64,000 nucleotides of DNA from CAWGHZ01 sp963775315 (GCA_963775315.1 CAVZIN010000012.1:248001-312000), one strand, 5' to 3'; shown: positions 23,889-32,616, numbered from the stretch's first letter. Numbers and translations are program-made. Notes: generated by a model from the letters alone, not told the origin.

Positions 23889-24913
23889 GCGCCGCCGTCG
23901 ACGAGCCGGTGCTCGAGCTCGAGGGGCTGACCGTCGAGATCGACGTGCCGGCAGGCACGCTGCATGCCGTCGCCTCCGTCGACCTCCACGTCGGCCGTGG
24001 CGAGACGCTCTGCATCGTCGGCGAATCCGGCTGCGGCAAGACGATGACGGCGCTCGGCGTCATGGGTCTTCTGCCGCGCCGGGCGCGGGTCGGCGCGCGG
24101 CGCATCGCGCTCGAGGGGCGCGACCTCCAGTCGCTCTCCCGCGGCCAGCTCAACGCGCTGCGCGGCGACCGGATGGCGATGATCTTCCAGGATCCGATGA
24201 CCTCGCTCAACCCGGTCTATCGCATCGGCGACCAGATGGAGGAGATCTACGTCCGACACGGCAAGGGCAACCGCCGCCAAGCGCGCGAGCGCGCGATCCA
24301 TTTGTTGGAGCGGGTCGGCGTTACCGCGGCCAAGGGCCGGCTCGCCCAATTCCCGCACCAGCTGTCCGGCGGGCTGCGCCAGCGGGTCATGATCGCGATG
24401 AGCCTGATGTGCGATCCCATCCTGGTCATCGCCGACGAGCCGACGACGGCGCTCGACGTCACCATCCAGGCCCAGATACTGCGCGTGCTCAAGGATCTTC
24501 AGGACGAGCATCGCATGGCGCTGATCCTGATCACCCACGATCTCGGCGTGGTCGCGCGCATGGCCGACCGCGTGATGGTGATGTATGCCGGCCAGGTGGT
24601 GGAGACCGGCACGGCGGAGGAGGTGTTCACCGCACCGACCCACCCCTACACCCAGGGGCTGCTCGACTGCATCCCGATCCCGGGCCAGACGCGGCGGGGC
24701 GCCAAGCTCGGCTCGATCCCCGGCATCGTGCCGTCGCTGATGGGCGAGATCGAATCCTGCCAGTTCCGCAACCGCTGCGCCTTCGCCTTCGAGGCCTGCG
24801 CCGGCGGGCCGGTGCCGCTTCACACCTTCGGCGCCGGCCGGGCGAGCCGCTGCCTGCTCGACCCGGCCGAAAGCCGTACCCATCGGCGCCGCGGCACCGC
24901 GGCGGCGCAATGA
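23885..24913 (+). CDS. ABC transporter ATP-binding protein, DppD type
   Basis: The 342-residue ATPase has Walker A GESGCGKT (46-53), the signature region 'HQLSGGLRQRVMIAMSL', Walker B 'ILVIADEPTTALD' and the switch His in 'LILITHDLGVVA'. The C-terminal extension has the Cys cluster found in oligopeptide transporters ('CQFRNRCAFAFEAC' and a later Cys). I infer a TTG start at 23885, overlapping the permease stop by four bases, because the domain begins within a dozen codons and no ATG or GTG is better placed. It forms the nucleotide-binding heterodimer with the next gene product. Confidence 0.9.
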   Translation: MSAAVDEPVLELEGLTVEIDVPAGTLHAVASVDLHVGRGETLCIVGESGCGKTMTALGVMGLLPRRARVGARRIALEGRDLQSLSRGQLNALRGDRMAMIFQDPMTSLNPVYRIGDQMEEIYVRHGKGNRRQARERAIHLLERVGVTAAKGRLAQFPHQLSGGLRQRVMIAMSLMCDPILVIADEPTTALDVTIQAQILRVLKDLQDEHRMALILITHDLGVVARMADRVMVMYAGQVVETGTAEEVFTAPTHPYTQGLLDCIPIPGQTRRGAKLGSIPGIVPSLMGEIESCQFRNRCAFAFEACAGGPVPLHTFGAGRASRCLLDPAESRTHRRRGTAAAQ

Positions 24914-25920
24914 CTGGGGGGACTGCCGGCGCGATGGCCGAGACCGGCCCGATCCTCGAATGCCGTGCGCTGGGGCGCGAATTCCAGGTCGCGGCCGGCC
25001 CGTTCGCCCCCAAGCGCACGCTGCGCGCGGTCGACGGGGTCGACCTTTCAATCGGGCGTGGAGAGGTGCTGGCGATCGTCGGCGAATCCGGCTGCGGCAA
25101 GACCACACTCGCCAAGATGCTGCTCGGGCTCCTGCCGCCGACCGCGGGCGAGATCCGCTTCGCCGGCCGGCCGATCGCCGAGATCGACCGGGCCGAGCTC
25201 GCCCGGCGGGTGCAGCCGGTCTTCCAGGACCCGTACTCGTCGCTCAACCCGCGCAAGACCATCGCCTCGATTATCGGCCTGCCGCTCGAGGTGCACCGGA
25301 TCGGCACCCGCGCCGAGCGCCGCACCCGGGTCGAGGAGCTGATGGAGCGCGTCGGGCTCGCCCGCCGGCTGGTCTACGCCTATCCCAGCCAGCTCTCCGG
25401 CGGCCAGCGCCAGCGCGTCGCGATCGCGCGGGCGCTTGCCATGAACCTGGACGTGGTGATCTGCGACGAGCCGACCTCGGCCCTCGACGTGTCGGTCCAG
25501 GCGCAAATCCTGAATTTGCTGGCCGATCTGCGGCGCGAGTTCAACCTGACCTTCGTCTTGATCAGCCACGATCTGGCGGTGGTCGAGCACATGGCCGACC
25601 GGGTTGCGGTGATGTATCTCGGCCGGGTGATCGAGGAGGGCACGACCGCCGAGGTGTTCGACCGGCCCCGCCATCCCTATACGGTGACGCTGCTCGATTC
25701 GGTGCTGACCCTCGACACCCATCGCGGCCTGCCGCCGGAGGCGCTGGGGCCGGGCTTTCCCAACCCGCTCGACCCGCCGCCCGGCTGCGCCTTCCACCCG
25801 CGCTGCCCCAAGGCGATGGACGTCTGCTCGCGCATCCGCCCGGCGCCAAGGCGCGAGGCCGGCCGCCTGATCGAGTGCCACCTCTACGCCGACGCGCCGC
25901 CCGTCTCCGTCGCGAGCTGA
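24910..25920 (+). CDS. ABC transporter ATP-binding protein, DppF type
   Basis: The 336-residue ATPase begins in an ATGA overlap with the DppD-type gene. Walker A GESGCGKTT is at 58-66, then 'QPVFQDPYSSLNPRKTIAS' (Q loop), 'SQLSGGQRQRVAIARAL' (signature), 'VVICDEPTSALDVSVQAQ' (Walker B and D loop) and 'FVLISHDLAVVEHMADR' (switch His). The C-terminal oligopeptide-transporter motif 'GCAFHPRCPKAMDVC' provides a second Cys cluster. It completes the importer with the DppD-type partner, two permeases and the divergent receptor. Confidence 0.93.
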   Translation: MTGGTAGAMAETGPILECRALGREFQVAAGPFAPKRTLRAVDGVDLSIGRGEVLAIVGESGCGKTTLAKMLLGLLPPTAGEIRFAGRPIAEIDRAELARRVQPVFQDPYSSLNPRKTIASIIGLPLEVHRIGTRAERRTRVEELMERVGLARRLVYAYPSQLSGGQRQRVAIARALAMNLDVVICDEPTSALDVSVQAQILNLLADLRREFNLTFVLISHDLAVVEHMADRVAVMYLGRVIEEGTTAEVFDRPRHPYTVTLLDSVLTLDTHRGLPPEALGPGFPNPLDPPPGCAFHPRCPKAMDVCSRIRPAPRREAGRLIECHLYADAPPVSVAS

Positions 25921-25961
25921 CGGGCTGCTCCCCGTGGTGTGGCGCCATTTTGGTGCTTCGT

Positions 25962-26002
25962 CCTTCGAGACGCGCGCTGCGCGCGCTCCTCAGGGCGAAC
26001 GG
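25962..26002 (+). repeat. Dispersed hairpin repeat, copy 3
   Basis: It reads CTTCGAGACGCGCG, a GC-only palindromic core of alternating GC, then CTCCTCAGGGCGAACGG. This is the cleanest copy of the family also seen at 2847, 2914 and 32617. It lies 41 bases after the DppF-type stop, between convergent genes. Confidence 0.7.
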
Positions 26003-26022
26003 TACGGAAGCTCCTGACGCCC

Positions 26023-27489
26023 CTACCCCTTGCCTCGCCGGTCCTTGACGCGCCGGGCCTTGAACTCGGTCTTGGGCAGCGTGCCGGGCGCCAGCACCTC
26101 GACATCGACGCGCACCTCGCAGCGGGTGCGGATCTCGCCGGCGATGGCGGCGCTCAACGGGTCGGGCGCGTGGTGGTCGGGGTGCTCGCAGCGCACCACC
26201 ATCACGTCGAGGCCCGAATCCGCCGTCGCCAGTACGATCTCGAACTCGTCGCCGATGCCGGGGACCGAACGTAGCGCATCCTCGATCTGCACCGGGAACA
26301 TCTTGATGCCGCGCAGGTTGATCAGATCGTCCGCCCGGCCCGAAAACGAGCCGAGCGCGCGCACGTGGGTGCAGCCGCAGCCGCAGGGCGCGCGATCCAG
26401 CACGGTGTAGTCGCCGACCAGGAAACGGAGCTGGGGCGAGGATTCCGAGTGCAGGTTGGTGCAGACGGTGAGTCCGCGCGCGCCGTCCGGCAGCGATGCA
26501 CCGGTCTCCGGCGCCACCACCTCCCAGACGTTGGTGTCCTCGAGCAGGTGGGTGCTCACCGGCCCGGCGGCGGGTTGCGAATGGGCGCAGGAGAAGCCGC
26601 CCCCGGCGGGCGTCGCCTCGGTGCAGCCATAGAACTCCACCATACGTGCGCCCCACAGCTCCTGGATGCGCTCGCGCGTCGCGTCGACGGAAAGGCCCGG
26701 CTCGCCCGCGACGAACAGGGTGCGCACGGCGGTCTCGCGCGGGTCGGCGCCCATCTCCTGCATTACCCGGCCGAGGTGCAGCGCGTAGGACGGCGTCAGC
26801 AGCAGGATGGTGGGCGCGAAGCGCAGGATGATGTTGGCGCGGGCGCGCGCGTCCATCCCGCCGCCAGGGATGACCGGCAGTCCCATCTTGGCGAGGCCCA
26901 TCTGCACGCCCCACGCCCAGACGTGCGGGCCGTAGCCGGTGATCATGAACACCGTGTCGCCGTGGCGGAAGTCCATCGAGGTCATGGCGCGCGCGTTGGC
27001 CCAGGCCCAGAGCTCGCGGTCGAAATGGCTGTAGCGGAACACCCGCGGCACGCCGGTGGAGCCCGACGAGGAGAACATCATCCAGCCGCGCTCCGCCCAC
27101 AGCGCGTCGGTCATGGTCGAGTAGGTGCCGTAGGGTGGGTGCGCGAGGGCGTCCTCGGCCATTTCGGACTTGTCGACGACCGGCCAGTTGCGGACGAGAC
27201 TTTCGACGCTCGCAACGTCGTCGGGCGCGAGGCCCAGCCGGTCGAACCGGCGGCGGTAGAACGGGCTGTTCTCGTAAAGGAAGGGCGCGACGGCGGCGAG
27301 CTTCGAATCCTGAATGGCGCGCAGTTCGTCCTGCGAGGCGGTATCGAGCCGCGGCGCCCAGAACCGGTCCGACCCCGGCGCGTCCCGGTCCTCGCGGAAC
27401 CGCTCCATCGTTTCCAGCCAGGCGGCGCGCGTCGCGTCCGCGCGCACTCCCCCGGTGCCGTCTCCGGCGCCTCCCATCTTGCCTCGCAT
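26023..27489 (-). CDS. Phenylacetate-CoA ligase-like AMP-binding protein
   Basis: The 488-residue adenylate-forming enzyme has the PaaK-type layout. The P-loop-like 'FSSSGSTGVPRV' is at 139-150, 'RTLFVAGEPGLS' and 'EFYGCTEATPAGGG' (about 290) form the adenylation motifs, and 'LRFLVGDYTVLDRAPCGCGC' holds the hinge and a Cys-rich turn found in PaaK relatives. The C-terminal lid carries 'LINLRGIKMFPVQIED' and the probable catalytic Lys in 'LPKTEFKARR'. It should activate an aryl or related carboxylate with ATP and CoA. It is divergent from a core-MetE-like gene with 66 bases between them, and no paa cluster is adjacent. The start could be a few codons later at the second Met. Confidence 0.85.
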   Translation of the reverse strand: MRGKMGGAGDGTGGVRADATRAAWLETMERFREDRDAPGSDRFWAPRLDTASQDELRAIQDSKLAAVAPFLYENSPFYRRRFDRLGLAPDDVASVESLVRNWPVVDKSEMAEDALAHPPYGTYSTMTDALWAERGWMMFSSSGSTGVPRVFRYSHFDRELWAWANARAMTSMDFRHGDTVFMITGYGPHVWAWGVQMGLAKMGLPVIPGGGMDARARANIILRFAPTILLLTPSYALHLGRVMQEMGADPRETAVRTLFVAGEPGLSVDATRERIQELWGARMVEFYGCTEATPAGGGFSCAHSQPAAGPVSTHLLEDTNVWEVVAPETGASLPDGARGLTVCTNLHSESSPQLRFLVGDYTVLDRAPCGCGCTHVRALGSFSGRADDLINLRGIKMFPVQIEDALRSVPGIGDEFEIVLATADSGLDVMVVRCEHPDHHAPDPLSAAIAGEIRTRCEVRVDVEVLAPGTLPKTEFKARRVKDRRGKG

Positions 27490-27555
27490 CGTTGTTTTCG
27501 TTGGCTTTGCCGTGAAGCTTGCGTGGCGGGGCGCCCGCGGTCAAGCTCGGCCGCC

Positions 27556-28662
27556 ATGATGCCCCCACCCTTTCGTGCCGAGCACGTCGGAAGCCTGCTC
27601 CGTCCCGAGGCGCTGCGGCGCGCCCATCGCGACCACGCGGCGGGGCGTATCGACGACGACGCATTCCGCGCGGCCCAGGACGAAGCCGTCACCGCGGCGG
27701 TTGGGATGCAGGAGCGGCTGGGCTTGCGCGCGGTGACGGATGGCGAGTTCCGCCGCGTGTCCTACTGGTCGCATTTCGTCGAGGCGGTGGACGGGCTCGG
27801 CCACGGTCCCGCGCGCTTCGCGTTCCATGACGATTCGGGCGACGCGACGCCCTTCATCGCGCCCCGGGTGGCCGAGCGGCTCCGCCGGTCGCGGCCGATC
27901 TCGGGCGGCGAGTTCGACTTCCTGAAGGGCGTCGCGACGGCGCTTCCCAAGATCACCCTGCCGGCGCCGCCGACCATGCATTTCTGGTCGCCGCCGGGGG
28001 CGGTGCGCGAGGCAGGCTATCCGGACGACGACGCGTTCTTCGCCGATCTCGCCGCGATCTACCGGGCCGAGTTCGCCGACCTCGCGAGCCGCGGCTGCCG
28101 CTACGTCCAGCTCGACGAGGTGCCGCTCGTGATGCTGTGCGACCCGGCGATCCGCGGCCGGCTGAAGGCCGAAGGCACCGACCCCGACGCGCTGGCCGAC
28201 GCCTATATCGCCCTCTGCAACGCCGCCCTCGCCGGGCGGCCGGCGGGAATGACGGTCGCCCTCCACATTTGTCGTGGCAATTTCCGGGGCCGGCATTTGT
28301 CCAAGGGCGGGTACGGCGCAATCGCCGAGCGGCTGTTCCGCGACCTCGCCGTCGACGCCTTCTTCCTGGAGTACGACACGCCGCGCGCGGGCGACTTCGC
28401 GGCGCTCGCCGCCGTGCCGGAGGACAAGATGGTGCTGCTCGGCCTCGTCACTACCAAGCGGGCAAGGCTCGAGGAGGGGGCGGCGGTTCAGGCCCGCATC
28501 GCCGGGGCGGCGCGGTTCGTGCCGCTCGACCGGCTGGCGCTCAGCCCGCAATGCGGCTTCGCGAGCGCCGTCTCCGGCAACCCGGTCGGCGAGGCGGACC
28601 AGGCCGCGAAGCTGCGCCTCGTGGTCGAGACCGCGCGGGCCGTCTGGGGCCCGGAGGCGTAA
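27556..28662 (+). CDS. Core-MetE-like zinc methyltransferase homologue (second of three)
   Basis: The 368-residue single-barrel protein resembles the C-terminal half of MetE. The opening 'FRAEHVGSLLRPEAL' is the conserved family start, and 'AVTDGEFRRVSYWSHF' and 'YVQLDEVPLVML' (Asp187-Glu188) mark the substrate site. Zinc ligands are H237-x-C239 ('ALHICRGN'), Glu272 ('FFLEYD') and Cys333 ('LSPQCGFAS'). The N-terminal folate-binding half of true MetE is absent. Related genes are annotated as 5-methyltetrahydropteroyltriglutamate-homocysteine methyltransferase; without the N-terminal half a different methyl donor or a non-methionine role is likely. A GC-rich hairpin follows its stop. Divergent from the PaaK-like gene. 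Confidence 0.82.
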   Translation: MMPPPFRAEHVGSLLRPEALRRAHRDHAAGRIDDDAFRAAQDEAVTAAVGMQERLGLRAVTDGEFRRVSYWSHFVEAVDGLGHGPARFAFHDDSGDATPFIAPRVAERLRRSRPISGGEFDFLKGVATALPKITLPAPPTMHFWSPPGAVREAGYPDDDAFFADLAAIYRAEFADLASRGCRYVQLDEVPLVMLCDPAIRGRLKAEGTDPDALADAYIALCNAALAGRPAGMTVALHICRGNFRGRHLSKGGYGAIAERLFRDLAVDAFFLEYDTPRAGDFAALAAVPEDKMVLLGLVTTKRARLEEGAAVQARIAGAARFVPLDRLALSPQCGFASAVSGNPVGEADQAAKLRLVVETARAVWGPEA

Positions 28663-28665
28663 CGC

Positions 28666-28695
28666 TTCCCCTCCGCCCGCCGGGCGGAGGGGGAA
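28666..28695. terminator. Bidirectional hairpin terminator candidate
   Basis: TTCCCCTCCGCCCG and CGGGCGGAGGGGGAA form a long, almost perfect stem with a tiny loop, three bases after the core-MetE stop and about 20 bases before the end of the convergent SET gene. It probably ends transcription from both sides. Confidence 0.6.
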
Positions 28696-28714
28696 CGGCA
28701 GGAATGTCCGGCAG

Positions 28715-29326
28715 CTAACCGGTGGCGGCGGCCGACGCGGCGGCGCCGGTGGCGAGCCGCACCCGGCGCGGGCGCACGCGGCGCGAGGCCACGACCGGGA
28801 TCGGCTGGGTCAGCGCGTCGATGCGCCGCTGCAGGTAGGGCGAGAAGACGCCGCGATAGCGGTTCTGCAAGTCCGGGCGCAGCCAGTCCGAGGCGCGCAC
28901 CCGGCCGCGGCAGAGCGGCGCGCCGCAGCGGCAGTCGAACTCGGCGAAGACGCTCGACTCCGACATGGCGTAGTCGAAGCAGATCTCCTCGCCGGGGCCG
29001 ATGTCGCGCAGCGCCGTCAGCGCGATCTGGCCGGAGAAGCCGGCATTCGGCTGGCAGCTGTGGTTGATGAACTCGGCCGGTTCCATCGGCGGCTCCGCCA
29101 TCAGGAACAAATCGTCCTCGATCTGGAGGACGTACATCCTTTCGGCCTCGCACATGATGTCGACCTCGGCGCGATCGACGATGTGCCCGCCCCAGATGCA
29201 AAGCAATTCGCCGCGGACGACGGGTTCCGCGGCGACGATCCCGTACCCCGCCTTTTCGGGGAACGGCTCTTTCACGAGCTTCGAGGAAAGGTAATGCGTA
29301 CTTCGCGGCATTTGGGGTGTGGTCAC
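28715..29326 (-). CDS. SET-domain protein (lysine methyltransferase-like), with post-SET cysteines
   Basis: The protein has 203 residues from GTG 29326, or 198 from ATG 29311. The SET core is complete: 'GYGIVAAEPVVRGELL' (28-42), 'EFINHSCQPNAGF' (85-97, NHSCxPN motif), 'DIGPGEEICFDYAMSE' (108-123) with the FDYA tyrosine, and a post-SET Cys set in 'DCRCGAPLCRG' (Cys132, 134, 139) that would bind zinc together with Cys91. The last 60 residues are basic and Ala-rich. SET proteins transfer methyl from S-adenosylmethionine to lysine; the bacterial target is unknown. A second, shorter SET gene lies divergently at 29912. The pairing suggests a shared function. Confidence 0.82.
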   Translation of the reverse strand: MTTPQMPRSTHYLSSKLVKEPFPEKAGYGIVAAEPVVRGELLCIWGGHIVDRAEVDIMCEAERMYVLQIEDDLFLMAEPPMEPAEFINHSCQPNAGFSGQIALTALRDIGPGEEICFDYAMSESSVFAEFDCRCGAPLCRGRVRASDWLRPDLQNRYRGVFSPYLQRRIDALTQPIPVVASRRVRPRRVRLATGAAASAAATG

Positions 29327-29911
29327 TCCATTTTCTGCAGGGACGCCCGCAATGGGCGCGCGGCAGGGTTCAGGCTGCGTGGAGAGGTCGGCGCAATGCC
29401 TGACCGCCGCGCGGCGCGAACGCCGGACGGGCAGGCTTCAGGGTCGGAAAGGGAGGAGCGTCCCAGCCGGAGGCGGTCGAGCGGATCGTACGAGAAACCG
29501 TCTGTCGTGACGTCGCGCGGGTCGGCAAGGCCGGTCTCGTGCGCGCAACGTGGCACGAAGAGATTTACAGCCATCCTACCGTCGCGAGCGACCGCTCCTT
29601 TCAATCGTGGCCCGGATCCCCACCCGGTCGCCCCGACGGCGGCGGCGTCATGCCGGCCGGGGTGTCCCCTGCGACCGGCGCGGCGCCGACTCAGCGGGCC
29701 ACGAACGCGAAATAATTAGTGTGCCGGTGAGTCTTGTAAAGTGCCTAATCGATGCCGAATGCGATTTGGACAAAATAATTTCGCCCCGGTTCCCGGCCCC
29801 GCCATTCTTGTTCGCCGGAACGAGACGGTGTATCTCTCGCCGCCGCATCGCGGCGCCCGGCGCCGCCGGCCGGCCGGACCTTCCGGCCCCGCTTCCAGGA
29901 GCGCGCAAAAG
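29327..29911. other. 585-base gap between two divergent SET genes
   Basis: No convincing gene is visible. The right-hand part (29700-29790) is markedly AT-rich for this genome. It contains GCGAAATAATTA (29707-29718) and, inverted, AAAATAATTTCGC (29772-29784), two near-identical arms that could flank a promoter for the shorter SET gene. A 93-codon open frame on the minus strand (29323-29604) overlaps the upstream SET start but has no recognisable features. Confidence 0.4.
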
Positions 29912-30310
29912 ATGGCCTTCGTCGTCCCCACCCGGGTCGGCCCCAGCGAGATCGAAGGGATCGGCGTCTTCGCCACCGAGGACATCGAGAAGGGCACCGT
30001 CGTCTGGCGCTTCGACCCCGCGCTCGACCGGCTGTACGACCCTGGCGACGTCCAGGCGATGCACCCGGTGATGCGCGACTTCCTCCTGCGCTACGCCTAC
30101 CTGCACGGCAAGACCGGGAAGTACGTGCTGTGCTGCGACAACTCGCGGTTCGTGAACCACGCCGACGACCCCAACACCCAGGGCGAGTTTCCGCCCGACG
30201 CCCATCCCGAGGGCATCGACCGCGCCGTCCGCGACATCAAGGCGGGCGAGGAGATCACCTGCGACTACGGCACGTTCGACGACGACGTGAACCTCAAGCT
30301 CGGCAGGTAG
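29912..30310 (+). CDS. Small SET-domain protein
   Basis: The 132-residue protein consists almost entirely of a SET domain: 'VGPSEIEGIGVFATEDIEKG' (9-28), 'SRFVNHADDPNTQGEF' (78-93, in which NHxxxPN is kept but the usual Ser-Cys pair is Ala-Asp), and 'DIKAGEEITCDYGTFDDD' (108-125) with the conserved Tyr119. There is no post-SET cysteine cluster. AGGAG lies ten bases before ATG 29912; an open frame reaches further upstream from a GTG without family-like sequence. This compact form is common in proteobacteria and annotated as a SET-domain protein-lysine N-methyltransferase; the substrate is unknown. Confidence 0.82.
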   Translation: MAFVVPTRVGPSEIEGIGVFATEDIEKGTVVWRFDPALDRLYDPGDVQAMHPVMRDFLLRYAYLHGKTGKYVLCCDNSRFVNHADDPNTQGEFPPDAHPEGIDRAVRDIKAGEEITCDYGTFDDDVNLKLGR

Positions 30311-30394
30311 CGTCGGCCCACGATGGCCGGCGGCGATCCGGACCCGTTCGGGGCGGCATGCGCCAGCGCGCCGGAGACGCGATCGGGAGCCGGC

Positions 30395-31270
30395 CTACGC
30401 CGCCTCGTGCTCCAGGGTGGTGACCCGGCGCATATCGCGCTTGTGGGCCTTGTCGTCGAACTTCGTGCCCCGGTGCATGGTCGCGAGGTTGTCCCACATG
30501 ACGATGTCGCCGACCCGCCATTTGTGGCGGTAGACGAAGCGCTCCTGCGTCGCGAACGCGGTCAGCTCGTCCAGGAGCTTCCGCCCCTCGGCGAACGGCA
30601 TGCCGACGATGTGCGAGGCGTGCGAGGCGAGGTAGAGCGCCTTCCGCCCCGACGAGGGGTGGACGTGAACCAGCAGGTGGCGGGCCGGCGGCCGGGTCGC
30701 CTTCTCCGCCTCCGACACCTCGGTGAGCCCGCCGAGCGCGCGCGAGTACCAGATGGAATGCTCGCAGACCAAGCCGTCGAGCCGCCCCTTCATCGCCGGA
30801 TCGAGCGCGTCATAGGCGGCGCGCATGTCGGCATATTCGGTGTCGCCGCCGGAGGGCGGGATCGCGTGCGCGGCGAGCAGGGAATAGACCGCGCGGTTGG
30901 CATCGAACGACACGTCGGTGTGCCACAGCAGATTGCCGGCCTGGAAGGCGCGGCGGCGGTCGCTGTCGGCCAGGATCTCACCGGTTTCGTCCAGATTGCC
31001 GACGTCGATCAGCTCGGTGGTCGAGAGGCGCGTGTCCTTGCCGGCAAGCATGGTCAGCATCTTGAGGCGTTGCAGCGGGCCGAGCGCCCGCCCGAGGGCG
31101 AGGTGCTGCGCGTCGTCGAGCGGCGGGTCGTTGCGGAACACCAGCACCGCGTGCTTGTCAATCGCGGCGACGATCTCGCGCACCGTCGCGGCGTCGAGCG
31201 GGCGGGTCAGGTCGACGCCGCCAATCTCGGCGCCGATATGGGGGTGCAGGGGTTTGGCCGTCACGGGCAA
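30395..31270 (-). CDS. TauD/TfdA-family Fe(II)/2-oxoglutarate dioxygenase
   Basis: The 291-residue protein shows the TauD/TfdA triad and companions: 'LHPHIGAEIGGVDLTRPLD' at the start, H117-x-D119 in 'NLLWHTDVSFD', the distal His266 in 'NLATMHRGTKFD', and Arg281/282 in 'KRDMRRVT' for 2-oxoglutarate. Family members hydroxylate taurine, alkylsulfates or aryloxyacetates such as 2,4-D, releasing sulfite or a phenol. The close match in length and the N-terminal segment fit the TfdA-like branch slightly better than TauD, but substrate cannot be assigned. It is divergent from the third core-MetE paralogue with a 161-base shared promoter region. Confidence 0.88.
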   Translation of the reverse strand: MPVTAKPLHPHIGAEIGGVDLTRPLDAATVREIVAAIDKHAVLVFRNDPPLDDAQHLALGRALGPLQRLKMLTMLAGKDTRLSTTELIDVGNLDETGEILADSDRRRAFQAGNLLWHTDVSFDANRAVYSLLAAHAIPPSGGDTEYADMRAAYDALDPAMKGRLDGLVCEHSIWYSRALGGLTEVSEAEKATRPPARHLLVHVHPSSGRKALYLASHASHIVGMPFAEGRKLLDELTAFATQERFVYRHKWRVGDIVMWDNLATMHRGTKFDDKAHKRDMRRVTTLEHEAA

Positions 31271-31431
31271 GGGGGTTCTCCGTTCCGGGAAGCTGGCATG
31301 GCCTGCAGGGTAGCGCGCCCGACCGGCGCGTCAAGCGGGTGCAGGCGTTGACCATGCCGGTCCCGTGGGCCGAGACTGTGGCCAATCCGCGGCCCCGCCG
31401 GCAGCCGCGCCAAGCCCAGGGGAGGGACCAG

Positions 31432-32592
31432 ATGATCCGTTCGACCGACCGCATTCTCGCCACCCACGCCGGCTCGCTGCCCCGGCCCGACGACCTGCGC
31501 CAGATGGTCGCGGCGCGCTCGCGCGGCGAGAAGATCGACGAGGCGGCGTTCGAGGCGCGGCTCAAATCTGCCGTCGCCGAGACGGTGAAGCGCCAGGCGG
31601 CCGCCGGCATCGACAGCGTCAATGACGGCGAGCTCTCCAAGATCAACTTCACCAACTATTGCCGCGAGCGCATCTCCGGCTTCGAGATCCGCCCCTCCGA
31701 CACGCCCGGCTACATGCGGCTCGAGATCACCGCGCGCGACCAGCGCCACTTCCCCGACTATTTCAAGGCGGTGCCGTCAGCGCGCTTCCCGGCTGGCAAC
31801 ACCGTCCCCGTCTGCGTCGAGCCGCTGAAATTTGTCGGGCAGGCCGACCTTAAGCGCGACCTCGCCAACTTCAAGGCGGCGCTCGCGGGCGTGAAGGTCG
31901 CCGAGGCCTATCTGCCGGCCAACACGCCGGGCACGATCGAGCACTGGATGCTCAACCGGCACTACAAGTCGGACGAGGAGTTCGTCTTCGCCATCGCCGA
32001 CGTGATGCGCGAGGAATACAACGCCATCGTCGAGGCGGGGTTCGCCCTGCAGATCGACGATCCCGACCTGCCGGACGGGTGGAACTGCCTGCCGGACATC
32101 TCCGTGCCGGACTACCGCAAGTATGCCCAGATGCGCGTCGAGGCGCTCAACCACGCTCTGCGCGACATCCCGGCCGAGAAGGTCCGGCTGCACGTCTGCT
32201 GGGGCAGCTTCCACGGCCCGCATAACGACGACATCCCGCTCAAGGACATCGCCGACATCATCTTCAGCGTGAAGGCGTCGAGCTACTCGATCGAGGCGTC
32301 GAACCCGGGCCACGAGCACGAATGGCGCGTCTTCGAGGGGGTGAAGCTGCCCGAAGGCGCGACGCTGGTGCCGGGCGTCGTCGGCCATTGCACCGACTTC
32401 GTCGAGCATCCCGACCTGGTGGCCGAGCGGCTGGTGCGCTATGCCAAGCTGGTCGGGCGTGAGAACGTGCTGGCCGGCACCGATTGCGGGCTCGGTATGC
32501 GGGTCGGTCACGCCTCGATCTGCTGGGCGAAGCTCGAAGCGCTGGCCGAGGGCGCCCACCGCGCGACCAAGCAGCTCTGGGGAAGGGCGTAG
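31432..32592 (+). CDS. Core-MetE-like zinc methyltransferase homologue (third of three)
   Basis: The 386-residue single-barrel relative of MetE has its start fixed by GGGGAGGGA seven bases before ATG 31432. 'ILATHAGSLPRPDDL' is the family opening. Zinc ligand candidates are H254-x-C256 ('RLHVCWGSFHG'), Glu288 ('SYSIEASNPGHEHEW') and Cys352 ('AGTDCGLGMR'). 'ALQIDDPDLPD' (about 205-215) provides the acidic substrate-binding pair. It is longer than the paralogue at 27556 and clearly a different subgroup. The substrate is unknown: thiol methylation or C1 transfer is plausible given the glycine-cleavage operon next door, but that is only positional inference. It converges with that operon. Confidence 0.8.
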   Translation: MIRSTDRILATHAGSLPRPDDLRQMVAARSRGEKIDEAAFEARLKSAVAETVKRQAAAGIDSVNDGELSKINFTNYCRERISGFEIRPSDTPGYMRLEITARDQRHFPDYFKAVPSARFPAGNTVPVCVEPLKFVGQADLKRDLANFKAALAGVKVAEAYLPANTPGTIEHWMLNRHYKSDEEFVFAIADVMREEYNAIVEAGFALQIDDPDLPDGWNCLPDISVPDYRKYAQMRVEALNHALRDIPAEKVRLHVCWGSFHGPHNDDIPLKDIADIIFSVKASSYSIEASNPGHEHEWRVFEGVKLPEGATLVPGVVGHCTDFVEHPDLVAERLVRYAKLVGRENVLAGTDCGLGMRVGHASICWAKLEALAEGAHRATKQLWGRA

Positions 32593-32616
32593 GAGGAGCT
32601 ACGGCTTTTCCCTTCA

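Noticed and set aside
21644..24913. A single open frame of more than 1000 codons running through two permease genes
   Set aside because: Only its last 343 codons encode a protein (the DppD-type ATPase); the earlier part is Arg-rich shadow sequence antiparallel or out of frame to the receptor and permease genes.
29323..29604. A 93-codon minus-strand frame ending at the start of the post-SET-type SET gene (GTGA-like overlap)
   Set aside because: No ribosome site, domain or family resemblance; its Arg/Ser/Pro-rich composition is like other shadow frames, so I left it out.
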